From assembly GCF_030733425.1 (NCBI RefSeq), contig NZ_JASHIZ010000001.1:310001-374000 (forward strand): 64,000 nt of DNA. Reading direction: 5' to 3'. Below, piece after piece: positions 47,842 through 56,731 of the stretch. The translations under genes were made by a program, and so were the position numbers. The stretch comes from Roseovarius sp. MMSF_3350 (GTDB lineage Bacteria > Pseudomonadota > Alphaproteobacteria > Rhodobacterales > Rhodobacteraceae). Within the stretch, counting starts at the first letter, position 1. Every line of letters begins with the position of its first letter. The notes beneath the pieces were generated by a model, which ran no database searches, was not told the origin of the DNA, and saw only the letters and a program-made list of their open reading frames with translations.

Positions 47842-48285
47842 ATGCCTGATCCAACGCCATTTGAAGGCCCGCGCCTGCGGTGCCTCGTCCTCGAAGACAG
47901 TGCCCATGACCAGGAGATGATCCGCCGCGCGATGCGCGGGGCGCGGGTAGAGGCCGAGATTGACTTCGTCTCGACCATCGAAACCGCGCGCAAGGCGCTG
48001 TCCCAATCGCGCTACTCGGCCATCCTGTGCGACAACAGCTTGCCCGACGGGTCCGGCAGCGAGTTTGCCGGTGAACTGGCCGGCGCGCCGGAGTTGTCGG
48101 ACGTGCCCATCGTCATCGTCTCGGGCTGGCCGTCCCCCTTCATGTGGGACAAGGCGCGCGCGGCGGGGCTGTGCGTGATCGACAAGACGGACGATCCGAT
48201 GCGCAAGCTGCGGGATTTCTTCCGCGAGTGCGTGGGGGACCTGATCACGCGGCGCGTGGCGGGACCGGTGCGTCGAAGCGCCTGA
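47842..48285 (+). CDS. Stand-alone response regulator receiver protein
   Basis: A 147-residue CheY-like receiver without an output domain. Features are LRCLVLEDSAHDQEM (acidic pocket), the phosphorylatable aspartate in AILCDNSLPDGSG, the switch serine in IVIVSGWPS and the lysine in VIDKTDDP. A near-perfect AAAGGAGG ribosome site (47829-47836) suggests strong translation. No kinase gene is nearby, so it may serve a phosphorelay elsewhere. Confidence 0.87.
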   Translation: MPDPTPFEGPRLRCLVLEDSAHDQEMIRRAMRGARVEAEIDFVSTIETARKALSQSRYSAILCDNSLPDGSGSEFAGELAGAPELSDVPIVIVSGWPSPFMWDKARAAGLCVIDKTDDPMRKLRDFFRECVGDLITRRVAGPVRRSA

Positions 48286-48364
48286 CCGCCGGACAACGCG
48301 AATGTGAGCCGCGCCCCAAGCGGTTTTGCTGGGCAGCGGCGCCGGTTCGGCGCATGCTTTGGCC

Positions 48365-49066
48365 ATGAAACGCGCTTTCCCGTGCCTGTGGCTGTCGGCC
48401 GCCGTGGCCTGTGGCGCGGCGGTATCCGCCGCCGCCTGCGAGGTGGCACTTGTGCTGGCCGTGGACGTTTCGGGTTCAGTCGACGAATCCGAATACCGTA
48501 TCCAGATGCAGGGATTGGCGGACGGGTTGCGCGATGGCGCGGTCAGCGAGGCGCTGGTCGTGGGTGAGGCGGCGGTGCTGGTGCTGCAATGGACCGGCAC
48601 CTCTCGCCAGCGCGTGGTTGTGCCGTGGCAGCGCCTGAACGATTTCGATGCGGTCGAGGCGCTGGCGGCGCGGATCGAGACCGCGCCGCGCGTGTGGCGC
48701 AACTTTTCCACCGCGATCGGCGAGGCGCTGGAGGTCGGCGCGGCGCAGTTCGCGGAGGTGCCCGATTGCGAGAGGCGGGTGATTGACGTCTCGGGCGACG
48801 GGTCGTCGAACGAAGGCCCGGAGCCGCGCGACATGCATGGCCTGCTGACCGAGCAGGGAATCGTGGTCAATGCGCTGGTCATCGAAGGGGCGGAGCCGAG
48901 GATGACCGAGTATTTCTGGAAGAACGTCATCCACGGGCCGGGCGCTTTTGTGATCACAGCCAACGATTACGACGAGTACCCCGCCCGAATGCGTCGGAAA
49001 CTGCTGCGCGAAGTCACCAAACCGATCTCGAAAGTGGTGAGTGATTCCTTTTTGCCGAATTTGTGA
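48365..49066 (+). CDS. DUF1194 von Willebrand factor A-like secreted protein
   Basis: A 233-residue exported protein. A signal peptide (about residues 1-24) leads to a VWA-type domain with the metal-ion-dependent adhesion motif AVDVSGSVDESEY and a second acidic strand VIDVSGDGSSNEGP. The family (DUF1194) is common in Rhodobacteraceae; role unknown. Its stop codon lies inside the first operator palindrome upstream of sdhC, and the codons for GAFVITAND contain a further TGTGATCACA (48949-48958). Confidence 0.85.
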   Translation: MKRAFPCLWLSAAVACGAAVSAAACEVALVLAVDVSGSVDESEYRIQMQGLADGLRDGAVSEALVVGEAAVLVLQWTGTSRQRVVVPWQRLNDFDAVEALAARIETAPRVWRNFSTAIGEALEVGAAQFAEVPDCERRVIDVSGDGSSNEGPEPRDMHGLLTEQGIVVNALVIEGAEPRMTEYFWKNVIHGPGAFVITANDYDEYPARMRRKLLREVTKPISKVVSDSFLPNL

Positions 49067-49091
49067 TCACGCAGTTGGTGATGTGATCACG
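49062..49091. promoter_or_regulatory. Double TGTGATCAC operator upstream of sdhC
   Basis: TGTGATCACG at 49062-49071 and at 49082-49091, centre to centre 20 bases, ending about 148 bases before the sdhC ATG. It parallels the pair upstream of sucC. Each copy here has one arm position changed from the perfect palindrome. A perfect third copy lies at 48949-48958 inside the upstream gene. Confidence 0.7.
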
Positions 49092-49238
49092 AATTTCCGA
49101 TTTGCGACGAAATGCCTGCACTATTTGAAGAATACGGGTTTGCAGACGCCCCGGATGATTGGATAAAACGAACTCAAATCGCGGGGCAGGCTGGCCCACC
49201 CGGGTCGGCGCCACATCGCGACGAGAAAGGGATTGCCA

Positions 49239-49622
49239 ATGGCAGACGTAAATCGCGGCAACCGGCCGCTTTCGCCCCACCTCACGATCTATCGCCCACA
49301 GCTGACGTCGATCACCTCGATCCTGACCCGGATCACCGGCAACGCCCTGATCGTGGCGGCGCTGCTGACGGTCTGGTGGCTGCTGGCCGCCGCGACCTCG
49401 GCCGACTATTTTGCGACCGCCGACGCGGTGGTGACCGGCTGGTTCGGAGACGTGGTGATGTTCCTGTCGCTCTGGGCGCTGTGGTATCACACGCTGGCGG
49501 GGGTCAGGCACCTGATCTGGGACAGCGGGAAGATGCTGCAGATCGACCGCGCGGAGATGCTGGGCTGGATCGCGATCGGCGGATCGGTCGTGCTGACCAT
49601 CCTGACCGTGTTGTTCATCTGA
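49239..49622 (+). CDS. sdhC: Succinate dehydrogenase cytochrome b556 subunit
   Basis: Membrane anchor of complex II, 127 residues, three membrane helices. The family start NRPLSPHLTIYRPQLTSITSI is clear, and the heme-ligand histidine lies in LWYHTLAGVRHLIWD. The start MADVNRGN is chosen over an in-frame TTG two codons upstream; a GAGAAAGG ribosome site precedes it. Confidence 0.95.
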   Translation: MADVNRGNRPLSPHLTIYRPQLTSITSILTRITGNALIVAALLTVWWLLAAATSADYFATADAVVTGWFGDVVMFLSLWALWYHTLAGVRHLIWDSGKMLQIDRAEMLGWIAIGGSVVLTILTVLFI

Positions 49623-49633
49623 GAGGGCCGGAC

Positions 49634-50005
49634 ATGCGTTACCTGACAGACCGCAAGCGCGCCATGGGCCTGGGCTCGGCCAAATCCGGCGTTGGCCATT
49701 TCTGGGCGATGAAGCTGCAGAGCGTCGCGCTGCTTATCCTGATCCCGCTTTTCGTGTTCACCTTCGGCGGCATCCTGGGCAGTTCGTTCGAGGAGGTCAC
49801 GGCCTATTACGCGCGGCCCTTCCCGGCCATCGTCGCGGCGCTGACGCTGGTGGTCGGCTTCAAGCATTTCGCCGATGGGTGCCAGGTGCTGATCGAGGAC
49901 TATGTGCATGGCACGGCGCAGAAGGTCACGATCATTTTGGTGACCTGCCTGAGCTATGGCGCCATGGCGACGGGGCTGTTCGCCATCGCGCGACTGGCGC
50001 TCTGA
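49634..50005 (+). CDS. sdhD: Succinate dehydrogenase membrane anchor subunit
   Basis: Second membrane anchor of complex II, 123 residues with three hydrophobic helices. The N terminus MRYLTDRKRAMGLGSAKSGV is the alphaproteobacterial type, and HFADGCQVLIEDYVH carries the expected histidine near the quinone site. It begins 11 bases after sdhC and precedes sdhA by 100 bases. Confidence 0.94.
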   Translation: MRYLTDRKRAMGLGSAKSGVGHFWAMKLQSVALLILIPLFVFTFGGILGSSFEEVTAYYARPFPAIVAALTLVVGFKHFADGCQVLIEDYVHGTAQKVTIILVTCLSYGAMATGLFAIARLAL

Positions 50006-50105
50006 GAGACATTCAAGGGCAGGGCGCGCGCCGCCTTGGCCCCTGTGAGACCATATAGCCGGGGCCGGCATGGCCCGAGCAGACGAACCGGAAAAGGCAC
50101 GAAGC

Positions 50106-51911
50106 ATGGCGGCTTACGAATACGAGACACACGATTACGACGTGGTTGTGGTTGGCGCGGGCGGCGCTGGGCTGCGCGCGACGCTGGGCATGGCCGAACA
50201 GGGCCTGCGCACGGCCTGCGTGACCAAGGTGTTCCCGACGCGGTCCCACACTGTGGCGGCGCAGGGCGGTATCGCGGCCAGCCTTGGCAACATGGGACCC
50301 GACAGCTGGCAGTGGCACATGTACGACACCGTGAAAGGGTCGGACTGGCTGGGCGACACGGACGCGATGGAATACCTGGCGCGCGAGGCGCCCAAGGCGG
50401 TCTATGAGCTGGAGCATTACGGCGTGCCGTTTTCCCGCACCGAGGAAGGGCGGATCTACCAGCGGCCCTTCGGCGGGCACACGACAGAGTTCGGTGAAGG
50501 CCCCCCTGTGCAGCGGACATGCGCGGCCGCCGACCGGACGGGCCACGCGATCCTGCACACGCTTTACGGCCAATCCCTCAAGAACAATGCCGAGTTCTAC
50601 ATCGAGTATTTCGCCATCGACCTGATGATGAGCGAGGACGGGCAATGCACCGGCGTCGTCTGCTGGAAGCTGGATGACGGCACGATCCACGTGTTCAACT
50701 CCAAGATGGTCGTGCTGGCGACCGGCGGCTATGGCCGCGCCTATTTCAGCGCGACGTCAGCGCATACCTGCACCGGCGACGGCGGGGGCATGGTGGCGCG
50801 CGCGGGCCTGCCGCTGCAGGACATGGAGTTCGTTCAGTTCCACCCCACCGGCATCTACGGCTCGGGCTGCCTGATCACCGAGGGCGCGCGGGGCGAGGGC
50901 GGTTACCTGACCAACAGCGAAGGCGAGCGGTTCATGGAGCGCTATGCGCCCAACTACAAGGACCTGGCGCCGCGCGACTATGTCAGCCGGTCGATGACGA
51001 TGGAGATCCGCGAAGGGCGCGGCGTGGGCGAGCACGGGGACCACATTCACCTGAACCTGAGCCACCTGCCCGCCGAAGCGCTGAACCTGCGCCTGCCGGG
51101 GATTTCGGAGAGCGCCAAGATCTTTGCGGGTGTGGACGTGACCCGGGAGCCGATCCCGGTGTTGCCGACCGTGCATTACAACATGGGCGGCATTCCGACG
51201 AATTATTGGGGCGAGGTTCTGAACCCCGTCGAAGGCGACCCGCACGCGGTCGTTCCCGGTCTTATGGCCGTGGGCGAGGCGGGCTGTGCATCGGTGCATG
51301 GCGCGAACCGGCTTGGATCGAACTCGCTCATCGACCTGGTGGTGTTCGGGCGGGCCGCGGCCATCCGGGCGGGCAAGGTGGTGAACCCCGAGAGCGCCGT
51401 TCCGGCGACGAATACCGCCCAGGTCGACAAGGCATTGGATCGCTTCGACCATTTCCGCCACGCCGATGGCGGCATGCCCACGGCCGAGCTGCGGCTGGAA
51501 ATGCAGCGCACGATGCAGGAGGACGCCGCCGTCTTCCGCACCTCGAAGACACTGTCCGAGGGCGTCAAGAAGATGGACGCGATCGCGGCCAAGGTGGGCG
51601 ACCTGAAGGTGACCGACCGCAGCCTGGTGTGGAACAGCGACCTGATGGAGACGCTGGAGCTGACCAACCTGATGCCCAACGCGCTGGCCACCATCGCCGG
51701 CGCGGAGGCGCGCAAGGAAAGCCGCGGCGCGCACGCGCACGAGGATTTCTCGAAGCGCGATGACGAGAACTGGCGCGTGCACACGGTTGCGCGGGTGGAT
51801 GGCACATCGGTCGAATTGAGCTATCGTCCTGTCATCGAGGACCCGCTCACGACCGAATCCGAGGGTGGGATCAATCTGAAGAAGATCGCACCCAAGGAAA
51901 GGACATTTTGA
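50106..51911 (+). CDS. sdhA: Succinate dehydrogenase flavoprotein subunit
   Basis: Catalytic flavoprotein of complex II, 601 residues. It contains the FAD loop [17 protein letters not shown], the covalent flavin histidine in [33 protein letters not shown] and the active-site [14 protein letters not shown] region. [20 protein letters not shown] is also intact. The ATG at 50106 gives the normal N terminus [17 protein letters not shown]. Its stop overlaps the next gene, and sdhB follows only after three further genes. Confidence 0.98.
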   Translation: MAAYEYETHDYDVVVVGAGGAGLRATLGMAEQGLRTACVTKVFPTRSHTVAAQGGIAASLGNMGPDSWQWHMYDTVKGSDWLGDTDAMEYLAREAPKAVYELEHYGVPFSRTEEGRIYQRPFGGHTTEFGEGPPVQRTCAAADRTGHAILHTLYGQSLKNNAEFYIEYFAIDLMMSEDGQCTGVVCWKLDDGTIHVFNSKMVVLATGGYGRAYFSATSAHTCTGDGGGMVARAGLPLQDMEFVQFHPTGIYGSGCLITEGARGEGGYLTNSEGERFMERYAPNYKDLAPRDYVSRSMTMEIREGRGVGEHGDHIHLNLSHLPAEALNLRLPGISESAKIFAGVDVTREPIPVLPTVHYNMGGIPTNYWGEVLNPVEGDPHAVVPGLMAVGEAGCASVHGANRLGSNSLIDLVVFGRAAAIRAGKVVNPESAVPATNTAQVDKALDRFDHFRHADGGMPTAELRLEMQRTMQEDAAVFRTSKTLSEGVKKMDAIAAKVGDLKVTDRSLVWNSDLMETLELTNLMPNALATIAGAEARKESRGAHAHEDFSKRDDENWRVHTVARVDGTSVELSYRPVIEDPLTTESEGGINLKKIAPKERTF

Positions 51912-52507
51912 TGAAAGCCATTCTGAGAAGCGTCGCCGCCATTGGCGGCCTGACGATGCTGGCAGGCGCGGCGCAGGCCGTCGACACCACACCGGCCAAC
52001 GTGGACCGCGTCGTGCAGGCATGCTTTGCCGAGGTCAGCCCCGAGGGGTCTTACGTGACGAACGTGCGGGGCAACGATGTTATCCTGACGCCCGTGCGCG
52101 GGTCCGGCGCGTCCACCTACGAGGCGCAGGCGCTGAACAGTTGCATCGCCTATCGCTTCGGCGCGTCGACCGTCATCGCGGCGGCGAAGCCGAACCGGTA
52201 TATCTCTGTCGGTGAGCAGCGCAGCGCGATCCTGGACTGCAAGCACAAGTTCGGCATTGGCGGCGGTGTCCGTCTGGGCGGACAATGGCAGGAGATTCCG
52301 ATCGGTCAGCAGACGCGCATCTGGATCGTGCCGCATGGCCGGGTGACCGCCGAGGCGGCGAACCGGATCAATGCCTGTGCCGATCAGGCGCTTGGCCGTG
52401 GCGGCAGCCCGGTCCTCAAGGTGGTTGGTGTCGCGCGCAAGGCGGGGCTGTGCCCGAAACACGCGCCGGTCATGTATGGCGGCACGCACTACTGCATCGG
52501 CAACTGA
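51911..52507 (+). CDS. Secreted cysteine-containing protein in the sdh operon
   Basis: A 198-residue exported protein with signal peptide ([20 protein letters not shown], cleavage near AQA). The mature chain has several cysteines (QACFAE, NSCIAY, LDCKH, NACADQ, GLCPKH, HYCIGN) in a regular spread, suggesting disulfides. No family recognised. ATG overlaps the sdhA stop by one base (TGATG). Confidence 0.7.
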   Translation: MKAILRSVAAIGGLTMLAGAAQAVDTTPANVDRVVQACFAEVSPEGSYVTNVRGNDVILTPVRGSGASTYEAQALNSCIAYRFGASTVIAAAKPNRYISVGEQRSAILDCKHKFGIGGGVRLGGQWQEIPIGQQTRIWIVPHGRVTAEAANRINACADQALGRGGSPVLKVVGVARKAGLCPKHAPVMYGGTHYCIGN

Positions 52508-52512
52508 TCGCG

Positions 52513-53262
52513 ATGCCCAAGGCCGCCACGCATATCACGGCAAAGCCTGCCCGCCCGGCGGGCTGGCCGCGTGCGCGGGGGCGGCATTACCTCGATGCGC
52601 TGGAGGTGCTGCACCGGACGAGACGCCCGGAGTGGTATCTGGAGATCGGCAGCGGGCGCGGGCATTCGCTGATGCGGTGCCCGGGAAGGGCCATCGCGGT
52701 GGATCCCGATTTCCGGCTGAACGGTGACGTGATGGGCGACAAGCCGGCGCTGCACCTGATCCGACAGACCAGCGGTGATTTCTTTGCCAGCGGGCAGGCG
52801 CAGGAGATTGCGCCGCGCATCGATATGGCGTTCATCGACGGGATGCACCTGTTCGAGTATGTGCTGGACGATTTCATCGCCACGGAAAAGCTGTGCCATC
52901 CCGATGCGGCGATCCTGCTGCATGACCTTGTGCCGTTCTCGCCCGCCGCCGCCGAGCGCGAGTGGGACCCCGAGCGCACCAAGGGCTGGTCGGGCGACGT
53001 GTGGAAGATGACGCTGATCCTGCGCGAATACCGCCCCGAACTGGCGTTCGACGTTTTGAACCCGCGGCCCTGCGGGCTGGGGATCGTCACCGGGCTGGAC
53101 CCGCAGAACCGGGTGCTGGAAGACGCGCGGGACGAAATCGTGGAGAAGTTCATGGACCTGACGATCGAGGATTTCGGGCCGACGAACCTCAAGCAGATCA
53201 TGCAGATGTGCAAGGTCGAGGACGCTTTGCCGGAGCTGTCGGAGCTGGAGGCGGCGGAATGA
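52513..53262 (+). CDS. Class I SAM-dependent methyltransferase-like protein
   Basis: A 249-residue cytoplasmic protein. EWYLEIGSGRGHSLMRCPGRAIAVDPDF is a Rossmann-type SAM-binding motif I with its acidic end of strand 2, and MAFIDGMHLFEYVLDDF is the post-I acidic strand typical of the Methyltransf_24 type. The substrate is unknown; homologues occur in capsule and glycan loci, but here it lies between sdhA and sdhB. It begins five bases after the previous stop. Confidence 0.75.
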   Translation: MPKAATHITAKPARPAGWPRARGRHYLDALEVLHRTRRPEWYLEIGSGRGHSLMRCPGRAIAVDPDFRLNGDVMGDKPALHLIRQTSGDFFASGQAQEIAPRIDMAFIDGMHLFEYVLDDFIATEKLCHPDAAILLHDLVPFSPAAAEREWDPERTKGWSGDVWKMTLILREYRPELAFDVLNPRPCGLGIVTGLDPQNRVLEDARDEIVEKFMDLTIEDFGPTNLKQIMQMCKVEDALPELSELEAAE

Positions 53263-53579
53263 GGTGGCTTGCCATTCTTGCGCTGCCCCTGCTGCTGGCG
53301 GGGTGCGACGCGGCCAACGATGCCGCCGACGCCATCGCGCGGGAGCGGGCAAAATCCGTGGTCAACGGCATCGTCGCGCGGCGCTTTCCGGGCGTCACCG
53401 TGGCGCCTGTCACCGACTGCATCATCGACGCGGCCTCGGCCGGGGAAATCATCACAATTGCCCGCGACACGGTCGGCGGGGTCCAGCCTGCGACGGTCGA
53501 GCTGGTGGTGGACATCGCGAGCCGGCCCGAGTCGGTTCAATGTATTGCTGAAAACGGTCTGGTCCTGCTGGGCCGTTGA
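53259..53579 (+). CDS. Small lipoprotein in the sdh operon
   Basis: A 106-residue lipoprotein with signal and lipobox MRWLAILALPLLLAGCD (lipidated Cys16), an Ala/Asp-rich helix, and two cysteines in the mature part (TDCIID and VQCIAE). No family recognised. Coupled to the methyltransferase gene by ATGA and followed by sdhB after 17 bases. Confidence 0.72.
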   Translation: MRWLAILALPLLLAGCDAANDAADAIARERAKSVVNGIVARRFPGVTVAPVTDCIIDAASAGEIITIARDTVGGVQPATVELVVDIASRPESVQCIAENGLVLLGR

Positions 53580-53596
53580 ACGGAGAGGACACGTAA

Positions 53597-54376
53597 ATGG
53601 TACAGCTGACGCTTCCGAAGAATTCCCGGATCACCAGGGGAAAGACGTGGCCCAAGCCCGAGGGCGCGAAGAATGTGCGCAAGTTCCAGATCTATCGCTG
53701 GAACCCCGATGACGGGAAGAACCCTCAGGTCGACACCTATTTCCTCGACATGGACAAGTGCGGCCCGATGGTTCTGGACGCGCTGATCAAGATCAAGAAC
53801 GAGGTCGACCCGACGCTGACCTTCCGGCGGTCCTGCCGCGAGGGGATTTGCGGGTCGTGTGCGATGAATATCGACGGGATCAACACGCTGGCCTGTATCT
53901 ACGGGCTGGACGAGGTGAAGGGCGACGTGAAGATCTATCCGCTGCCGCACATGCCGGTGGTCAAGGACCTGATCCCGGACCTGACGCATTTCTACGCCCA
54001 GCACGCCAGCATCATGCCGTGGCTGGAGACCAAGACGAACCGCCCCGCGAAGGAGTGGAAGCAGTCCATTGAGGATCGCGAAAAGCTGGACGGCCTGTAT
54101 GAATGCGTGATGTGCGCGTCCTGTTCTGCCGCCTGCCCGAGCTATTGGTGGAACGGTGACAAGTATCTTGGACCGGCCGCGCTGCTACATGCCTATCGCT
54201 GGATCATCGACAGCCGGGACGAGGCGACGGGCGAGCGGCTGGACGATCTTGAAGATCCGTTCAAGCTGTATCGCTGTCACACGATCATGAACTGCGCCAA
54301 GACCTGCCCCAAGGGGCTGAACCCCGCCAAGGCGATTGCCGAGATCAAGAAGCTGATGCTGGAGCGCGCGGTGTAA
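53597..54376 (+). CDS. sdhB: Succinate dehydrogenase iron-sulfur subunit
   Basis: Electron-transfer subunit of complex II, 259 residues. The [2Fe-2S] cluster is held by [21 protein letters not shown], the [4Fe-4S] by [16 protein letters not shown] and the [3Fe-4S] by [28 protein letters not shown] ribosome site lies upstream. Separation from sdhA by three small genes is unusual relative to the standard sdhCDAB order. Confidence 0.98.
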   Translation: MVQLTLPKNSRITRGKTWPKPEGAKNVRKFQIYRWNPDDGKNPQVDTYFLDMDKCGPMVLDALIKIKNEVDPTLTFRRSCREGICGSCAMNIDGINTLACIYGLDEVKGDVKIYPLPHMPVVKDLIPDLTHFYAQHASIMPWLETKTNRPAKEWKQSIEDREKLDGLYECVMCASCSAACPSYWWNGDKYLGPAALLHAYRWIIDSRDEATGERLDDLEDPFKLYRCHTIMNCAKTCPKGLNPAKAIAEIKKLMLERAV

Positions 54377-54675
54377 TGATGAAGCCGCGTCCCGAGCTCG
54401 ATTTCAAGTCGAAGGAAGAGTTTCGGGACGTGTGCCGCCACCTGTCGGGGCGGCTGCATTACCTGAACCGGACGGCGATCGGGGAGAGCAAGTTCGTCAG
54501 CGAACTGGCCGAACTCGTGAAGCGCGCCGGAAAGGTCTTTGACGAGCATTACGATGACAAGGATGTCTTCGCGGCCTTCGGCGACGGATGGGAGCCAGGC
54601 ACCTTGTCGCGCCACGAGCGGCCCCTGGCGCTGTTCGGGCTGCTTTATCCCGAGGTCGGGTCGGACAAGTCCTGA
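54376..54675 (+). CDS. Hypothetical protein downstream of sdhB
   Basis: A 99-residue soluble, charged protein ([23 protein letters not shown]...) without signal peptide or known motif. ATG shares a base with the sdhB stop (TAATG), so it is translated with the operon. It ends 31 bases inside the convergent marR gene, and the overlap of two coding 3' ends deserves attention in expression data. Confidence 0.65.
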   Translation: MMKPRPELDFKSKEEFRDVCRHLSGRLHYLNRTAIGESKFVSELAELVKRAGKVFDEHYDDKDVFAAFGDGWEPGTLSRHERPLALFGLLYPEVGSDKS

Positions 54676-55097
54676 TCCAGCAGGCCGACAAGATCGGTGA
54701 TGCGGTCCAGTTGCCCCGGCTTGGCGCGCGGGGCGAGGAACGCGTCGAGCGCGGCATCGCGGGTCTGGACTATGGCGGCACGCGTGGCGCGGCCCGCCTC
54801 GGTCAGGTGCACATGCTTCAGGCGCTTGTCGGTGGCATCGGCAACACGGCGGATCAGACCATCCTTTTCCATGCGGTCGAGCAGTCGCGAAACGCCGTAT
54901 TGCGGCAGCATCAGGCCTTTTTCCAGTGATTTCGCGGTCTGGCTGTCGGGCCCGGCATCCAGGGCCGCCAACGCATCCAGCAAGTCGAGCGGCGGCAGGC
55001 CCTCGGCCTTGAGCGCGGACTCCAGATGGCTCTGGAGGCGGCGATGGGCGCGCGACAGGACCTGCCACGCGGAAAGGTTCTGGGGTGTTCTGCTCAT
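54645..55097 (-). CDS. MarR family transcriptional regulator
   Basis: A 150-residue winged-helix DNA-binding protein. The DNA-recognition part is LMLPQYGVSRLLDRMEKDGLIRR, with the wing VADATDKRLKHVHLTEAGRA. Ligand unknown. A perfect inverted repeat 12 bases upstream of its ATG is its probable own operator. It is divergent from creD (143 bases), which makes creD the likely target. Confidence 0.88.
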   Translation of the reverse strand: MSRTPQNLSAWQVLSRAHRRLQSHLESALKAEGLPPLDLLDALAALDAGPDSQTAKSLEKGLMLPQYGVSRLLDRMEKDGLIRRVADATDKRLKHVHLTEAGRATRAAIVQTRDAALDAFLAPRAKPGQLDRITDLVGLLDQDLSDPTSG

Positions 55098-55108
55098 GCC
55101 CGGACCTT

Positions 55109-55124
55109 AAATGCAGGTGCATTT
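55109..55124. promoter_or_regulatory. AAATGCA-GG-TGCATTT operator candidate
   Basis: A perfect 7+7 inverted repeat with a two-base centre in the marR-creD intergenic region. Length, symmetry and position fit a MarR dimer site overlapping the marR promoter. Confidence 0.6.
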
Positions 55125-55240
55125 GCGGGGCAAGGGGCCGCAGGCCCGCCTGCACGAAATCTGCGCAACCGGGGCGGGGGCGTCTGCACGAGCGCCTGTG
55201 CAAAACGGGGCATCGGAATAAGAAACGAGAGGACATTCCA

Positions 55241-56665
55241 ATGCTGCGTTCCCCCGGATTGCGGTTCATCATCGTGGGCCTGCTGGTGCTGCTGATGACC
55301 ATCCCCGTGTTTTTCGTCGGTGCGATCATCGACAGCCGCGCCGATTACAACCGCCAGGCCATCGCCTCGGTCGGGCAGGAGTGGGGTGGGCAACAGCTCT
55401 TGTCCGGCCCCGTCCTGATCATCCCGGTCCAGGAGACGGTGATGGTGCGCGAACGGGAAGAGGTGGTCGACCCACAGACCGGCGAACAGAAGCTGGATGG
55501 CGACGACCAGCCGGTGTTTCGGTTCCGCGAAGTGGAGCGCACTTTGCGCCGCGATCCGGTCTATGTCTATCCCGGTCTGCTGGAGTTGGGCGTGGAGAAG
55601 ACCACGCAGGAACGCAGCCGGGGCATATTCTCGGTCCCGGTCTATACCGCCAAGGCCGAGGGCGCGTTCGATTTCAATGCGGAGGAGGCCGAGGAAGCGC
55701 TGCGCGGCGAGGAGGTGCTGCTGTGGGATCAGGCGGAGGTGCGGGTGTACGTGAGTTCCAACCGCGCGCTGCGGGGCGAGACCCGGCTGATGGCCGATGG
55801 CCGCGCGCTGGAGATGGAGCCGGTGGCGAGCGAGAACCGTTACATCGGCGGGCTGCGCGCACCGACGGGCGACCCGCGAGAGATCGGGGCGTTCGATCTG
55901 AAGATGGGGCTGAATGGTGCCGAGGCACTTTCGTTCACGCCGGTGGGGCGCGAGACGAGGGTGAGGCTGACCTCGGACTGGCCGCATCCGGAGTTTCAGG
56001 GCGCGTTCCTGCCCGACAGCCACGCGGTGCGCGACGACGGGTTTCAGGCCAATTGGGTGATCCCGCATCTGGCGCGCCCCTTGCCGCAGGTCAGCCGCGC
56101 GGATCAGAACGAGGTGGCGCGGAGTTCGTCGAGCTTTGGTGTGGGGCTCTATCAGCCGAATGACTTCTACCAGAAAGCCTATCGCGCGGCGCGGTACGGC
56201 GTGCTGTTCATCGGCCTGACGTTCCTGACGATCTTTCTGGTCGAAGGGCAAACCAAGCGGCCGACGCACCCGGTGCAGTATATCCTGATCGGGTTGGCGC
56301 AGTCGGCGTTCTTCCTGCTGATGCTGGCCTTGTCGGAACAGGTGGGGTTCGGCATGGCCTACCTGGTGTCGGGCGCGGCGACGGTTGGGTTGGTCACGGC
56401 CTTTGCCGCGACGGCGCTGAAGCTGGGTAAGCGAACTTTGGTGGTGGGTGCGATGCTGGCGGTGCTTTACGGTGTGCTCTATCTCATTCTGCGCAGTGCC
56501 GATTACGCGTTGCTGGCCGGGTCGATCCTGCTGTTCGCGGCCATCGCGGGCACCATGTTCGCCACGCGGAACGAGAACTGGTACGGCGAGCCGCGCGAGG
56601 GGCCGCGCCGGGGCTGGTTCCGCAAGCCCGAACCGCAGCCGCAGGCGCCCCAGCCCACAAGCTGA
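55241..56665 (+). CDS. creD: CreD-like inner-membrane protein
   Basis: CreD (inner membrane resistance protein) family, 474 residues. An N-terminal helix (residues 6-29, LRFIIVGLLVLLMTIPVFFVGA) is followed by a large periplasmic domain. A C-terminal cluster of about five helices starts near residue 320 (YGVLFIGLTFLTIFLVEG, then HPVQYILIGLAQSAFFLLML). CreD is linked to envelope stress and colicin/beta-lactam responses in enterobacteria; here no CreBC genes are adjacent. Divergent from marR. Confidence 0.88.
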   Translation: MLRSPGLRFIIVGLLVLLMTIPVFFVGAIIDSRADYNRQAIASVGQEWGGQQLLSGPVLIIPVQETVMVREREEVVDPQTGEQKLDGDDQPVFRFREVERTLRRDPVYVYPGLLELGVEKTTQERSRGIFSVPVYTAKAEGAFDFNAEEAEEALRGEEVLLWDQAEVRVYVSSNRALRGETRLMADGRALEMEPVASENRYIGGLRAPTGDPREIGAFDLKMGLNGAEALSFTPVGRETRVRLTSDWPHPEFQGAFLPDSHAVRDDGFQANWVIPHLARPLPQVSRADQNEVARSSSSFGVGLYQPNDFYQKAYRAARYGVLFIGLTFLTIFLVEGQTKRPTHPVQYILIGLAQSAFFLLMLALSEQVGFGMAYLVSGAATVGLVTAFAATALKLGKRTLVVGAMLAVLYGVLYLILRSADYALLAGSILLFAAIAGTMFATRNENWYGEPREGPRRGWFRKPEPQPQAPQPTS

Positions 56666-56731
56666 CGCGACGTTTCCTTCCCTGAGGCGGGGCGGCCGGG
56701 TTAGGCTGCCCCGCAAGCGTGGGAGGAGATC

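Noticed and set aside
48908..48931. A third copy of the GAGTATTT motif
   Set aside because: GAGTATTTCTGGAAGAACG lies inside the DUF1194 gene, encodes conserved-looking residues and lacks the GCAAGAAAAAG half.
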